This document shows, piece by piece, positions 10,601-22,904 of a DNA stretch of 64,000 nt. Every line of letters begins with the position of its first letter. The first letter of the stretch is position 1. This DNA comes from Galerina marginata. Its lineage: Eukaryota > Basidiomycota > Agaricomycetes > Agaricales > Galerinaceae. A program made the position numbers and the translations under genes. The notes below the pieces were generated by a model. It was not told the DNA's origin. It worked only from the letters and a program-made list of their open reading frames with translations, and did not search any database. Location of the stretch: contig JAECYW010000021.1 of NCBI GenBank assembly GCA_023014335.1, positions 62,001 through 126,000 on the forward strand. The letters run 5' to 3'.

Positions 10601-12115
10601 ATATTTGGAAACCTGGCCTTCAAGATTAACCTCTCCAAGAGAAGGCAGTTGAGAATGAGAATGAGGATCTGGTAAATAGGATCAACTCCATAAAGAGGCT
10701 CATAGGGAAAGAAAAGAGAAATTAATACCAGGCTTGAAATATTCTAGAGTGAAATCGTCCATTTCTTCAATCTCTGACCAAGGGAGATTCTCTAGCAGAA
10801 CTTTCATTGCAGTATATGGCTGTTTAGTGCCTGTCGCTATTTCCAATATAGAAAACCAAATTTCTTTTTCGATTCTCTGTAAAAGCTCGGGCTTTTGATT
10901 TCCCAATGCTTTTGCAAACTAGATAACTTGAATGAGAGGATGTCTAATAGAAGTAGCTTTGAGGTTTAAAACTAACCCGTAAAATCTCTTCTCGGTCCCA
11001 AGACGCTGACCGTAGCTTGACTGGAATGAGTAAAAATATTGGTGAAATGAACAGTGCGATTTGTAGAGGCAGACGAAAGCCATTAGATTCACAGTTCTTG
11101 ATCAGGACTTTGAATTCTTCTAGCTCAATGTCCGTTACATCCAGATTTCTATCATAAGAAAGGTTAAGGTTGTGTTGAACAAGGTCTATAAAAGACATAC
11201 CTTTCAGAAGGCAAGTAAAGAAGCTTCATGTCGTCAGGAATGTCCGGCATTTTAGAGACCTGAGAATCCGAGTAAAATTCATTCGTCATGAGGTAACGAA
11301 CATGTGTAGAGGCATCCAGCAAGTTCCAAAAGATTTGAGATCCCTTATCCGATTTGTTGAGCAGGTTTAAGAAGCGAAGGGATTGAATGCGAATATCGCC
11401 AGTATCAAAAGTTAAGCTTTCCACTGCTTTGTAACTCTCAAAATATTGTCGACCTTGGATCAAAAGCAATCGAGAATCATTAAAATGGGCAGCTCTCTGA
11501 ATTTTTGTTAATTAAAATTGCGAACTTTGAAAATATCAAGAACTTGCTTTAAAAGTCAACTGGGGGAAGTTCTGCCTTTTATGCAAAGGGATTGGGACCT
11601 CTACCTCCTTTTCCTGCATTTTTAAGGCTACATCCATCAGACGAAAAAGAGAGAGAAAGATTGCCATGTCCATATAAGTCTGGCGTGTGCGATGTGATTT
11701 GCCCTGGTAGCGCACTACTGCAGTGCTTTCAGTGGGTAAACCCTCTAAGAGAAGGTGGCGCCCAAGTGCATTTTCATCCAATAGAATATTTGGACTGAAG
11801 ATATCTTCACTGAAGTGGCGTTCAAAGCGGTCTATAGTCTGAGCCAAAGACTAAAGTTCCAACCTGCAATTAGTAGCTGCCTATAGATTTCTGGGGTTCA
11901 AAATCCTACCTTGAATAAAGAATCCTCCTCAAAAAGCTCTGAATAAGAACTTTTAGCTAAACCGTCAGTCTCCCAAGGATAGCCTGCCAAAACCAAGGAT
12001 CTGGTTCTAACCAGAGCCGGCGCATCTAGAAAGTAAGGGTTATAAAGCTAACAAACCTAGAACCCTTGTAAATACCAGAAGAATTTGGTTCAGAGGAGCT
12101 AGAAGCCTCAGCCAT
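7629..12115 (-). CDS. JmjC-domain-like protein, many exons, poly-Glu C-terminus
   Basis: Exons with GT..AG introns chain in frame from an ATG at 12115 (MAEASSSSEPNSSG) to a stop at 7629. The middle matches the fungal JmjC/cupin pattern: IRTGTLQQVLD, then DMRWRLVATKGALHFAHIDS with the metal-binding H-x-D at about 9265-9280, T and K positions for 2-oxoglutarate (GTHIEVLNPEGSKYW), and the later MMPDTTHLVYT / CGGGHHYA / LGMMHTFILDD block (8880-9000). A basic KKKRKPKPPRQRQPKPK tract precedes it (about 10230) and a Glu run of about 55 residues with a KRRK motif ends it. JmjC proteins are Fe(II)/2-oxoglutarate dioxygenases, usually demethylating histones; that activity is inferred. One in-frame TGA (9659-9657, plausibly from CGA) interrupts the chain before the JmjC part, so the gene may be decaying, or an intron is misread. 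Exons 1-7 could be a separate gene. Confidence 0.75.
7719..7911. repeat. TTC/TCC microsatellite coding for poly-Glu
   Basis: About 190 bp of pyrimidine-only TTC/TCC triplets. Read on the minus strand it encodes the long Glu/Lys-Glu tail of the JmjC-like protein. Long serine, leucine or arginine frames in the other readings are artefacts of the repeat. Confidence 0.9.
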
Positions 12116-12254
12116 ACTTAGAAGTGTAGATGAAAGAGCGAAAGAAAGAGAAAGTATAAAAGAACACCAAGTTGACGCAAGGTTGAGGCCACGCGTTAGA
12201 GGCCGCGTTAGAGGCCGCGTGTTTGACGCTTTTGGCTGAAAACCAACCAAAACA

Positions 12255-12333
12255 TTGGGTTAGGGTTATGCGGTGGCTGTGAGACCTCCTTCGTGACGGA
12301 GGTCTCACAGCCACCATATAAACCCTAACCCAA
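12255..12333. repeat. Palindrome with telomere-like arms (copy 1)
   Basis: An inverted repeat of 79 bp. The inner arms are GTGGCTGTGAGACCTCC and its complement around a short loop. The outer arms are TTGGGTTAGGGTT on the left and AACCCTAACCCAA on the right. It lies about 140 bp upstream of the JmjC-like start codon. The same core recurs at 19617, 19687 and 26541. Confidence 0.9.
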
Positions 12334-13000
12334 TTCAAAACCTCCGGCACATATCTAAAACTACGATATTATCTACAAAACTAAAACCTCCTCATCTAAA
12401 TCTAAAGCAAAAGTGGATGTAGTACAGTAATAAAATAAAAAATAAAAAATAAAAAATTCAACACCAAAAAATAGCCGACGCGCCAAGCATATAAAGGCAA
12501 ATAAGAACCGATACATTAAAGAAACAAAAAACAGCACTACATCTGAAGAAAAGAGATACCCACAGGGGTAATAATTAATACCAACAGAGGTGGGGAGAAG
12601 AAGGCAGCTCACCGAGTTGGTGCAGGTGCGTTGGTGCAGGTGCGTTGGTGCAGGCATTGCAGGTGCGTTGGTGCAGGCATTGCAGGTGAGGGTGCAGGTG
12701 TTGCAGGTGACTTAGCGATTGCAAGTTGAGATGGCGACTGTTGAAAATCCCAGCAGACGACATCGGATGGCCATCACAGCCAGAGCCTTACATCTGCTGA
12801 AATTCCTTCAGTGCCTCCCAGGGGCAAAGGCTGGGTAAAGCTCCAGGTAGCATGCATTAACATCTTCATACACTCAGAGGTGAAGGCAGTCCTCCCCGGA
12901 GGGGGTGCTCTATCCGCCTATCCGGAAGGACACACATGAGGTAGAGGGAGAGTGGTAGCGCATACAAACAGTGTCAACGTTTATACAAACGTGAACCGTC
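12334..13000. repeat. Intergenic region with a GGTGCAGGTGCGTT minisatellite
   Basis: AT-rich DNA to about 12600, then a minisatellite (about 12612-12711) built from GGTGCAGGTGCGTT and GGTGCAGGCATTGCA variants, followed by unremarkable sequence with a few short GC hairpins near 12890-12930. No gene supported; reading frames over the minisatellite are repeat artefacts. Confidence 0.6.
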
Positions 13001-14870
13001 CAGGAGTTGTAAATACCGCCACCTCGTCAACTGAGTGGGCCCTAAACCCTCGTGCGTGGACCTGGAAAGTCGAAACCCACAGATGTTCGGCGCCGTTTGC
13101 AAATGGGTGGGTGGGCAAATGAAAAACGGGGGTGGAGGCGGAAACGGGGACGCCGAAACCCTGTGGTCGCGGGAATACCCAGGCAGGTGTTGTCCGTGAA
13201 TCAGGTGGCTGGCGAGAGTCCGAACGCCGGTGCATTTGGGGTCGTTGGCTCCACAGGAGGGCCTAGAGAGGGCGGGCCAACCGCCGCGGGAGGCGTCGGG
13301 AGGCGTTGGGTTGACTGGCTGTGTTCGCGTCACCGTCACAATCGGCCTCGCTACGTGTTTCAGGGGCAGGATGGCTTGTGGGAACCATGGGGTGGACTCC
13401 TCGCGTTGGCAAAAAGCACCAGCGGTGGTGCACCAGTAGAGGCAGATTCAGGAGGGTCTATAGGCAGCAGTGGCTGCACCAGGAAGCAAGGGAGAGGCGG
13501 GTGGGGACTCGCAAGGCTGTCCGAGCCCCGATATCCTGCACTGAACAGATTAGCGGGGCGGGGGGAGTGACGATGTGGCGGTTTACCTTGTGGGCTCTCC
13601 CATTTTCCCTCAGTAACACCTGCACTGAACGGGTTAGGGAGGCAGGGGAGTGACGACGACGTGGCAACGTACCTTGTTGGCCCTCCCGTTCTGCCTCCCT
13701 GCGTCGCTTTTCCCTCCTCGTTCGGTCCTCGATACCGTCGTGGTGGCGTACAGGCACGAGTGCGACCACGTCGGGGTGGTGACGAGCGTCGCGGGAGTGG
13801 ACACGACCGTCGTGGTGGTTTCTTCGGCCACTGTCTGCCCATCGTGGTCGACGTCGCGGGAATGGGAAGGGGTGGTCGCACCCGCAGTTTGGGCTGGCGA
13901 CGGGTTAGCGATGGTGGGGACGATATGTAGCGTGCTTACCTGCTACTGTTGTCCCCTCCCCTTATGCCTGCTGCGCGCCTCGTCAAACGACGAGGCGACC
14001 GTGATATCCACGGTATTCACTGCCCGGTCCGCGCCACGCCTCCCACCTCAACGAGGTCGCGTCGTCCTGTCAGTCTCGACACCGCCCTCGCCGCTCGCTG
14101 TCTCGTAGGTCTTAACTGCGCGTGTTCGTGTTGACCGCGTGTCTTCGTGTCGTTGACCGCGTGTCTTCGTGTCGTTGCCCGCGTGTCTTCGCGTCGTTGA
14201 CTGCGTGTCTTCGTGTCGTTGCCCGCGTGTCTTCGCGTCGTTGACTGCGTGTCTTCGCGTTGACCGCGTGTCTTCGCGTTGACCGCCACGGTGGGTGCTC
14301 GCGTGGGATGTGGGAGGTACAGCAGCTATCCGGCCCACATCTCTTGCAGGAGGGGCACGCGGAAAGCGGAGAGTCGAGGTGAGGGCAAGGGAGGGGCGGG
14401 AGGGAATGTGATGGAAGGGGGAAGAGAGAGAGTGCCACCGTGGCATCAGTCCTTGTGGTTCCGGCGGTCCGCGGAGTCACGTGCCAGTTGAACTTCACGT
14501 TGAAGTTCAACTTCGCGTTTCTCCGTTTGCCCACACGCCTGCCACCACTCTCCCTTCCCCCTCTCCGCGGTCACCACCACCGCGCTATTTCTCACCCGCT
14601 CCCCCACCTCCTCACCGCCCCTCCTTTGCGCACTTCGCCACCCGCTTTCTAGCCCCTCCTTCAAGAGATGTGGGCTGGGCGGGCTCCCCTTTCTCACCCA
14701 CTTCGCCACCGCTCCGGAGCCCCTCCTTCAAGAGATGTGGGCCGGGCATCCAGCACCTCGGCGCCCCGGGAGGAAGAACGGCAGGACGGTGGGAGAAGGG
14801 AGGAGGGAGAGGGGAGGAGGGAGGAGGGAGGAGGGAGAGTGAGCCAGCGCAACCGGGGCTCCTCGCCGGC
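13001..14870. repeat. GC-rich non-coding block with a 22-bp tandem array
   Basis: Strongly GC-rich sequence that opens long frames on all six readings, none with a recognisable domain, so I call no gene. At about 14118-14285 a 22-bp unit (GTGTCTTCGTGTCGTTGACC plus GC) is repeated seven to eight times with CGTC/TGTC variants. A segment CCCACATCTCTTG (about 14334) reappears inverted twice near 14665 and 14735 (CAAGAGATGTGGGC). A short palindrome lies at 14486-14515. Confidence 0.7.
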
Positions 14871-16170
14871 TGCGCTTGCTCGCTCGAACGACGATAACGA
14901 GGCACGAGGGATCGCCATCCCTCTGGCCTTCGTCTTCGTTCGACGGCTCACAGGCAGACTGCCTGGTGGGGATTCACGGGCATCGTGCCGGGAGGGGTTA
15001 AACCCTCCAGCACTGTGCCCTCGTCGTCACTCGATGGCTCGCGGGTGGGTAGGGAGGGCGGGAGGAGGGCGGCGAGCGAGCCAGCGCAGCCAGCGGGTGG
15101 CTGCGCTCGCTCGCTCAAACGATGACGACGTGGCAAGAGGATCCCTCTTGCCACCGTTCGTTCGACGGTTTGCGGGCATAGCGCCAGAAGGCGCTATGCT
15201 TTCGTCGTTGCCCGCGGGTAGAGTGCCCAGAGGGATAAATCCCTCTGGCCTCTGTCTGCGTCGCTGCCGCTGTTCGAGACAGCTCGGGGGTGGATTTGGC
15301 AGGGAGGAGGGTACCGAGCGAGCGAGAGCAGCCGCTGGGCTGCTCTCGCTCGCTCTTAGTCGTTGCTGCTCGAGAGGGCTCGGGGGTGCGTTGGGAGGGC
15401 GGGAGGAGGGCAACGAGCGAGCGAGAGCAGCCAGCGGGGAGCAGAGGCTGCACTCGCTTGTTTGTTCGACGGTTCGCGGGCATAGCGCCCATCGTCGTGG
15501 CCCGCGGGTAGAGGGCCCAGACGGATTATCCGTCTGGCCTCTATCTGCGTCGTCGTTGCTGCTCGAAAGGGCTCGGGGGTGGATTTGGCAGAGAGGAGGG
15601 TACCGAGCGAGCGAGAGCAGCCCAGCGGCTGCTCTCGCTCGCTCTTAGTTGCTGCTGAGAGGGCTCGGGGGTGTGTTGGGAGGGCGGGAGGAGGGTAACG
15701 AGCGAGCGAGAGCAGCCAGCGGGGAGCAGAGGCTGCACTCGCTCGTTTGTTCGACGGTTCGCGGGCATAGCGCCCATCGTCGTTGCCCGCGGGTAGAGGG
15801 CCCAGACGGATTATCCGTCTGGCCTCTATCTGCATCATCGTTGCTGCTCGAAAGGGCTCGGGAGGTGAATTGGGAGGGCGGGAAGAGTGTACCGAGTGAG
15901 CGCAGCCAGCGGAAGCAGCGGCTGCTCTTGCTCGCTCAAACAATTACGACGTGGCGAGAGGGATTCGGAATCCCTCTCGCCACGTCAAGATTTGTTTGAC
16001 GGTTCGCGGGCATAGCGCCGCGAGACGCTATGCCTTAGTTGTTGCCCGCGGGTAGAGTGCCAGGGATGATCCCTCTGGCCTGTGCCCACGTTGTCATCAC
16101 TGCTTGATGGCTTAACAACTCGCGGATATAGTGCCTGGAGGGTTAAGTCCTCTGGGCCTCTGCCTGCGTT
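14871..16170. repeat. GC-rich satellite of nested palindromes, ~260-300 bp period
   Basis: The marker CCGCGGGTAGAG recurs at about 15208, 15501, 15786 and 16045, giving a period of roughly 260-300 bp. Every unit is built of hairpins: GAGCGAGCGAGAGCAGCC facing its complement, CAGACGGATTATCCGTCTG, GCGGGCATAGCGCC with a GGCGCTATGC partner, and a near-perfect palindrome at about 15948-15984 (CGTGGCGAGAGGGATTC and its complement). Loop sequences vary while the stems stay paired. Long frames here are alternative readings of the repeat and are not called as genes. Confidence 0.8.
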
Positions 16171-16411
16171 GTCATTATTGTTGTTAGCGTGTCAACTCCT
16201 CTGACACTGCCTGTGCTGACAATATTATTGTTCAATGGCTTGTGGGTGCTACTGGGCTACTGGTATTGTAGAAATAGCTAGAATACTATGTAATATAGAA
16301 TAGATTTCAATAAAACTAACGAGAGAGAGACCACATGACTGCTTTCAGGTGCGAGATTGGATGACATCCTGAGAGAACATAGCTTTATCTCCTTTGTTAA
16401 CATCTACCATC

Positions 16412-19400
16412 ATGTCCTCCTTTGCTCCAGTTCTTGTGCCCATTTCCAAGTTCTCTCAGGAACTTGGTACTCTATTAACTGCCTCCTTGGTTGAATTGAG
16501 AAAAGGACCAGAGGATAGAGTCAAAGGAGCCTTGTGGGAAAAAGAGATAATGGCCAAGATTGTCGGTAAACCCAGATTTGTGAGTAGAATCTGCTGTCCA
16601 GACAAGATCTGACAAAAATCTGTGATGCTGGGTTAGATTCAACCTATCAGAGACTGGCTTCAAAAGAGCATTGTCATGAAAGTGGACAACATTCCCTCTG
16701 TGGATATCATTTCTTTCTTTATTGGAATTCAATATCTACAGGAATATGATCCTGAATCTGCAATTGACTACTTGGGTCAATTCCAGTACTCTCTTGATCA
16801 AATGCGTGTAAGTTAAATCTTAGACTGAAGATTCAACTAATTACATTTAAATAGTTTGGAACCAACCAGGCCCAGCATCATCAATTGAATTTCCTTGAAC
16901 ATATTACGCAAACCAGCTTGATAACTGTAGAAGATGCGGCGGAGCTAAATGCAGATAAAGATGAGATTAATATAGAAGAAGACCATCAGAATTCTTCAGT
17001 AACCAGCTCACCCCCTAGGAAAAGATCTAGAAAAGCCCCTGAAAGGACATTTCAACAGGAAACTAGTGTTTCTGCGGACATTCCAGTGCCTTCAGTAAAG
17101 TTTCAGGAATTCAACCAGATGCCGATTCTTTCAAAAAACCAAATTGACTGGAATAATATCCTACAAGCAAATCCGGATTTCTGGATATTGAAATGTCAAA
17201 GCTGGAAATCTTTATTGGATAGTGCTTATCAGTTCAGAGAAGTAAGCCAATCACATAGATTCAGCTAGAGTCTGACTTTATCGAATTATAGACACCTGAT
17301 CTTTCTGAAGAGATCAATAATCAACAATACCTGAATGTTGTTAGGCTTTTAAGGGAAATGAGAAGAGTAAAGTCTGGTATCTATTCACAGGTTTCCTGGA
17401 AGAAGGCTGTTAAGGTAAAATTGATTGTTTACTTGAACTATACTACTTTTAACCCAACTATCTAGAACTCACTTCTTCCTGGAAGCATTCAGCTTTGGAG
17501 TACTCCGGATATGCTTTTTCGATCCAAAGCACCATTTTCAGTCCAGCTCTTAAGGAAAAATAGAATAATGGAATCCCTCAGTTTGATTCTGTATTCTTGG
17601 ATACCAGAAGAAGAAGCGCATACTTGGAATGCTATAGAAAGATTTCCCAATCTTGTAAGTTTTGTTTTCTGAATTTTCTTAGCTTAATATCTTAGAAACT
17701 TTAGATAAATGGACAAAAGAAACTTACGGGAAAACTACTTTTACGATTCATCAAGGATCATCCAGATGTAATTCCTCGACAAGCTTATCCTTCCTCAGTT
17801 TACTGCTTTTTCAGCAGTAATAACTTTCAGTTGGCCATCCGCCAGTGGCTCGGCTTCATTTTAAATGAAATAAACCAGTCCGCAACACCTACCAAAAAAT
17901 TTAATGTCAGATTTTACTTTTTTAACTATTTCTATACTTATTTTGTCTTTCAGCTTGAACCCTTGACTATAGTTGACAGTGCCCACCAGATATATAATGA
18001 CTTTATGCAAATTTTAAAAGGCATTTACAACTCGGGCTTTCTCAAAAAATATGAAGACAAAGAGCTAGAAACTATTCTTCGCAGAACCGTTGAGTATCGT
18101 GACATGAAGAGAGATCTAGGTGACAGAATACTGGATGGGCGTACTGTGAGTTTTTTAAGGTGATTTATAAATGTTGGCTAATGACTGTATAGACTTTCAA
18201 TGCTCCTTGCCCTCGTTGTGCTTCTCTTGGGGAAGACCAAAAATGCAGAAAGAATATTTACATAAAGAAAAACCCTCTAGATCCTTCTCTAATTGGACAA
18301 GGGGTTTCATTTGCAAGCCCAGAAAATCAAATTGAGGCTATTCCTGTATGCTAAATCTTTTTATTTGAAGTTTTACTGATCTATTCAAAAGGGAAATGAT
18401 CTTAAAGAAGGACAGAAACCTGTAATTCTTCATCCATCCGATCCTAGACTTCAATTAGAAGAAGTTACCTATGATGAAGACATTATCCAGCGATGTGGTA
18501 TCCAGATTTTCAAATTCTATAATCAGGATGAACCCACAGAATTGGTATAATTTGACTATCAATTAATAGTTAGTTGCTTATCCAAGTTTTGTTGCAGATG
18601 GATTTTTGGGTGTATAATATCTACCCTCCAAAGGCTTATGACCGTTTAGTATCTCATCACCAACGCCTCCAAGAACTCAATCTTAAGAAGATTAAGCGAG
18701 GTTCTCAGTTTCAATATTTTTCCCAAGGATCTATGGTTACCCGTGGATTTCGCGCTGCAATGGGTGGTGGACTTGGTGATGCCTATACTATGTACTCTGG
18801 AATGGATGCTTTGGATTGCGATGGAATTGAAATACTTTTCAATGATGCAGAGGTACCAAACTTACAAAACCTCTTTTTTATGCTGACTTTGCAATTTTTA
18901 GACATCTATGATTCTTTCAGAAGGAGCTAGAATGATTTCATTCGAACATTTTGCAAAACTAGATCAAGCAACTACCGAAGGAGACAGACTTGGGACTTCA
19001 GGAGCCACAAGCTATTCATGCAACAATTATACGGCACCTTTGCATAGCGATGACGATATAGTTCCAGGTATATGTGCTCAATATCAACTTCAAGCTCGCA
19101 AGGACTTGAAAGAATACGCGTTTATCTATGGTGACTATCGGAAATACGTGGTTGCTAGATCTAACTCCTTATGGTATAAAAAAATTAAATGTCATGGAAT
19201 TTTATACTGATTCTAATTTATACAGGTCATTTAGTGGATCCACAATGCATGGAACAATGCTTCCTTCAACTCTTCCTTTGCGGTCTGAAGATATTACTCT
19301 TTCAAATCTGCCTAATGCAAATGAAGAATCAATGCTGGCTGCTTTAGGAGATAGAGATGGTGGTGGTGGTGGTGGTGGACCTCCTAGGGTCTCCAATGGT

Positions 19401-19499
19401 GATCATAGAACCAAAACTCGCAAAAACAATATTGCAGCACAGAAATATCAAAAGGTTCGTGCCTGTCACCAAGAAATTTTTAATTATTGGGATCAGTAG
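16412..19499 (+). CDS. TET/JBP-like 2OG-Fe(II) dioxygenase candidate
   Basis: Twelve exons splice in frame from ATG 16412 to TAG 19499, about 860 residues, with no internal stop. Exon ends I could place: 16412-16579, 16637-16808, 16856-17241, 17292-17414 and onward. Seen: a short Cys cluster (APCPRCASLGEDQKCR, about 18200-18245); the block SEGARMISFEHF; then SCNNYTAPLHSDDD with an H-x-D metal motif (about 19020-19050); YGDYRKYVVARSNSLW; and SFSGSTMHGTMLPS, whose His is a fitting distal iron ligand (about 19227-19265). The order HxD...(W)xFxG...HGT fits double-stranded beta-helix dioxygenases, and the NNYTAPLH/HGT form resembles fungal TET/JBP relatives, which are reported to accompany KDZ elements. 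Oxidation of 5-methylcytosine is family knowledge, not shown here. A Gly run near residue 820 is encoded by a GGT microsatellite. Confidence 0.6.
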
Positions 19500-19596
19500 A
19501 AAGGAAAATTGACTTCTTTATGCATGTTATTTAAACTTTAGTTTTGTATTGGATGAATTCATTTTGAAGCAGTCTAAACTTACCTACTGTGAAACC

Positions 19597-19752
19597 CTAA
19601 CCTTATCATAATTATTGTGGCTGTGAGACCTCCGTCGCGACGGAGGTCTCACAGCCACATATAAACCCTAACCTTAGAATTTTTAATGTGGCTGTGAGAC
19701 CTCCGGCGCGAAGGAGGTCTCACAGCCACATTTAAACCCTAACCTTAGAAAA
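19597..19752. repeat. Two tandem hairpins with telomere-like spacers (copies 2, 3)
   Basis: Positions 19617-19658 form a perfect 42-bp palindrome (21-bp arms, GTGGCTGTGAGACCTCCGTC...). Positions 19687-19728 form a second with 17-bp arms and a variant centre. AAACCCTAACCTTA follows each one and a third copy precedes the first, so the pair is a two-unit direct repeat of hairpin plus spacer. It lies between the convergent 3' ends of the dioxygenase-like and acidic genes, where it could act in 3'-end formation, but it could equally be a small mobile repeat. Confidence 0.9.
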
Positions 19753-19915
19753 ACCACTACTCCAAAAAAAAAACGACATTGAATCTGAAATGAGCTTGTT
19801 GATTATAAGCTACAAAATACACGAGGACTAGATATAATGCAAAATACAAAGTGGGCAATTGAATATCATTAGTTGAATAATGATACAGCTGCTGTTGAAG
19901 CGAGAAGACATTCGT

Positions 19916-22396
19916 TAATATACAAACTCTGACAATCGTTGACCTAGCATGACAAATAAAGGATCGTCATGCCACATAGATCTAGGAAAATCATCAAATG
20001 TTCTACCTGGTCATATTTTATCAAAAAATGATATCTTTCCCAAAAAAAACTAAACTCACGCTTTTGGGGTTGCCAAGACCACAGCCCAACAAATATTAGT
20101 ACCGATAGTAAGCTCATCTGGGGATTTCTTTGAATTGTAACCCAAGGTAGTATATCCAACAAGTGTTAAAGATCCTGGAGGAATTTCTTCTGTAAAGGCT
20201 GGAAGAGTCTTGACAACCTTGCGTAAACCTTTGGGAAGATCAATCTGAATAGATCGCCCATCTAGAATTGGAACTATAGAAAAAAATCAACAACTTTTAC
20301 AACAAACAGGAAGTAGGATAAACTTACTATTTTCATCACTGGTATAACCGATTTTCCATCTAGAACCTTGAGATTGTGGTTGACGAGTATTAGCTGGACT
20401 CAGTTTCTTTGAACCAGCAGAGCGAAAGGAAGTTGGACGATTGTAGGTATCTATTAAAAATTTCAGTACTCAGTGATATTTAAATCAAAAAAACTTACTC
20501 TGAGAATTGCCATTGGAGCTTCCAGGACGTGATGAAAAAGACCAACGGTTGTTGGTCATTAGCGTTTTGATACCTGGCACTTTATAAACCAGGCAAAGTG
20601 TAGCTATCAATCTTTCATACTCCATGGTCTGAATAACGCCTGTCAAAATCTTGTAAGAAGAACCATTGATGTCCTTGGGATGTCGCGTATAGTCTTCATC
20701 AACAGAAATGATGCTAAGACAAAGAGCAGGAGTCTTCTGGTGACGTAAAAATACCAGAGGATAAATAGATCCGGTATCTGGTTTTTTTGCGATAAGATCG
20801 CAAGGCTCAATTCTTGACAAATTGACAGTACTGGTGCCATGGTCGGAGACAAATGTAAATAATTCAAGCAAGTATCTGTTAAGCCCATTAGAATTCAGGA
20901 GAATAATTGAAACTATAAGTTAAACCATACTTTTTGCTGATTTTCGACAATCCTGGAAGCAATTCAGATATATACATCATTGGTTCGGGGGCTTCTCCAG
21001 CTGGGAGATAACGGTTATTGGTATATCCACTAAAACTTTGTTAATAATATATCAATTTAAGTAAATGTTGTTTAAATACCTGGGTAGTTTAGGAAGGTTC
21101 TTGTAGGTTTTGGCAAGAAATATATCCACCAAGTCTTTGTCAAATAACTGGCAAGATCGAAGCTTTGGGCGTCTATATAAAACTTAATAAAAATCATTAA
21201 AATGAAAGAAAAAATACATACGTGATAACAGGATCCTTTGTCAAATCTTCCAAATACACTTCAGTATCTTTTGATGTAGACTTCTTGTTATTATTGCCTT
21301 GACCAGCCTTGGATTTGGACTTTAAAGCATTGCCACTAAAAGACTGTTATAATTAGAAACACAAAATAAAAATAAAAACATACATAGCAGCATCCACTAT
21401 TTTCTGACGCTTCTGATTGCTTCTAAAGCACTGCACTTAAGAAACTGTAACAAAAAATAAATAGTAACAACTTACTTTTTCCTAGATTGCTCATAAGAAC
21501 TGTCAGCATTGTCCGAGCTTTGTTCTTCACTAAAAAAAAGTTTAGTTTGTTTCAGTTGAAAGCCATTATAAATAATCTTACGCTTCTAAATCCAAAAAAT
21601 CTTCAATTTGGCTATCCGTTTCGGCTTCCTCCTCTTCCTCCTCCTCCTCCTCCTCCTCCTCACTTTCATCATCTGGATCTTCACATTCATCAACTGTTTC
21701 ATCATCTGTTTCGTCATTGCTTTCATCATTCTTGCTATTGTCACTGTCTGCATTCTTGACAAGACTCTTTGATGATATCTTCTTTTTGGATTGTATCAAA
21801 ACAATTGGATGAGCAAGGTTGGGCCGTTTAGTTGGAGAAGATTTGGAAGATGGAGTAGTTGAACTGAGATCCAGAATCTGCCTGCGTTTTTTTGGAGACT
21901 TGGCCTCAGGACTTTTTTTTTCTTGGTGAATATAATATCAAAAACTTAAGATTAAACTGAACATACCTAGGGGAAAAGGAAACATTGCTTGAAGTTTTCT
22001 TAGTTGACTTGAATCTGTTTTAAAAAAGTCAAATAAAATCCTCCACATTATTGGGCCAAACACATACGGGCTAGCGCTTGAAGTTTTATTTATTCTTTTA
22101 GATTTTCTAGGCGTTACGCTGTAACAAGAATCAACTTTAGAATCCTGGAGTAGAAAATCCCAGCAACTCACGGTGGTTCTGGACAATCAGATCTATAACA
22201 AAGTTTAATACAGCAAAAAACCAGTAGGAAAAACCAATAAATCATACAAGACTGTATCAAATTGTTCTTTCTCACTATTAATACAATAGAAAAGTTGTTA
22301 GACTATATTGAAATGAAATAAGAACCAAGATCTCACCTATCACTAGTACCTCCAGACTCGGAAGATGCTTCTTTTTTAATCTTGCGTTTAACCATA
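19916..22396 (-). CDS. Uncharacterised acidic, Lys-rich multi-exon protein
   Basis: ATG at 22396 (MVKRKIKKEASSES), then about twelve short exons to a TAA at 19916 if the last intron is spliced to give ATPKATFDDFPRSMWHDD..., ending MLGQRLSEFVY. The N-terminal half is low complexity: basic blocks (TPRKSKRINK, SPKKRRQ) and a Glu run coded by a TCC microsatellite at 21629-21662. The C-terminal half looks folded (RYLLELFTFVSDHG, YPLVFLRHQKTPALCLS, YKILTGVIQTMEYERLIA, GTNICWAVVLATPK). No domain recognised. The basic/acidic makeup suggests a nuclear or chromatin-associated protein, as inference. It converges on the dioxygenase-like gene. Confidence 0.5.
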
Positions 22397-22904
22397 TCGT
22401 TGAAGAGGAGGGAATAAAGAAGTGCTTGAAAAACATGGAGACTTTATACCTTCTGGTTTCATTGAGGTTGCCCAAAATGAATCAGATCATCCGGATCATC
22501 CATATGATCCGGCTGCAAATTCATTTAAGTCTAGAAGATGGTTTTTACATCATATTCGAATTTCTCTAAACTTTTTGGGGCTAACCTGAGAGAATGATAC
22601 GTAAAAGTGCCTGAGGATGATTTTCGGTGAAACATAATCTGTCAAAATTGAAGCTGAAGCCAAGAAAAAGAAGCATCTATTACGTCCTAAGCTCCAGGAA
22701 CTTATTACGGTTCCGAACAAAAAAGAAAGAGAAGATCCTTCCATCGGCTAAAATAGGATCACAAAGACAAATGAGGAAATGCAAAGACTTGACTGACCCC
22801 TATTCAAAAAATCAATTGGTCTAGAAGAGAAACCAATTTAAGAGCACAGACAACGTTCACGACCATCCTTTCCTTACATCTATCATCCCCCAATTACTAT
22901 CATA
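22397..22904. other. Divergent intergenic region
   Basis: About 500 bp between the divergent starts of the acidic-protein gene (minus) and the next gene (plus). It contains a short CCGGATCATCCATATGATCCGG-like palindrome near 22489-22512, split by one mismatch region. No gene supported; it presumably holds both promoters. Confidence 0.4.

Noticed and set aside
13052..15999. Many long open frames in the GC-rich block
   Set aside because: They overlap on both strands, have no domain, and follow the period of the palindromic satellite and 22-bp array; expected from GC-rich repeats lacking A/T-rich stops.
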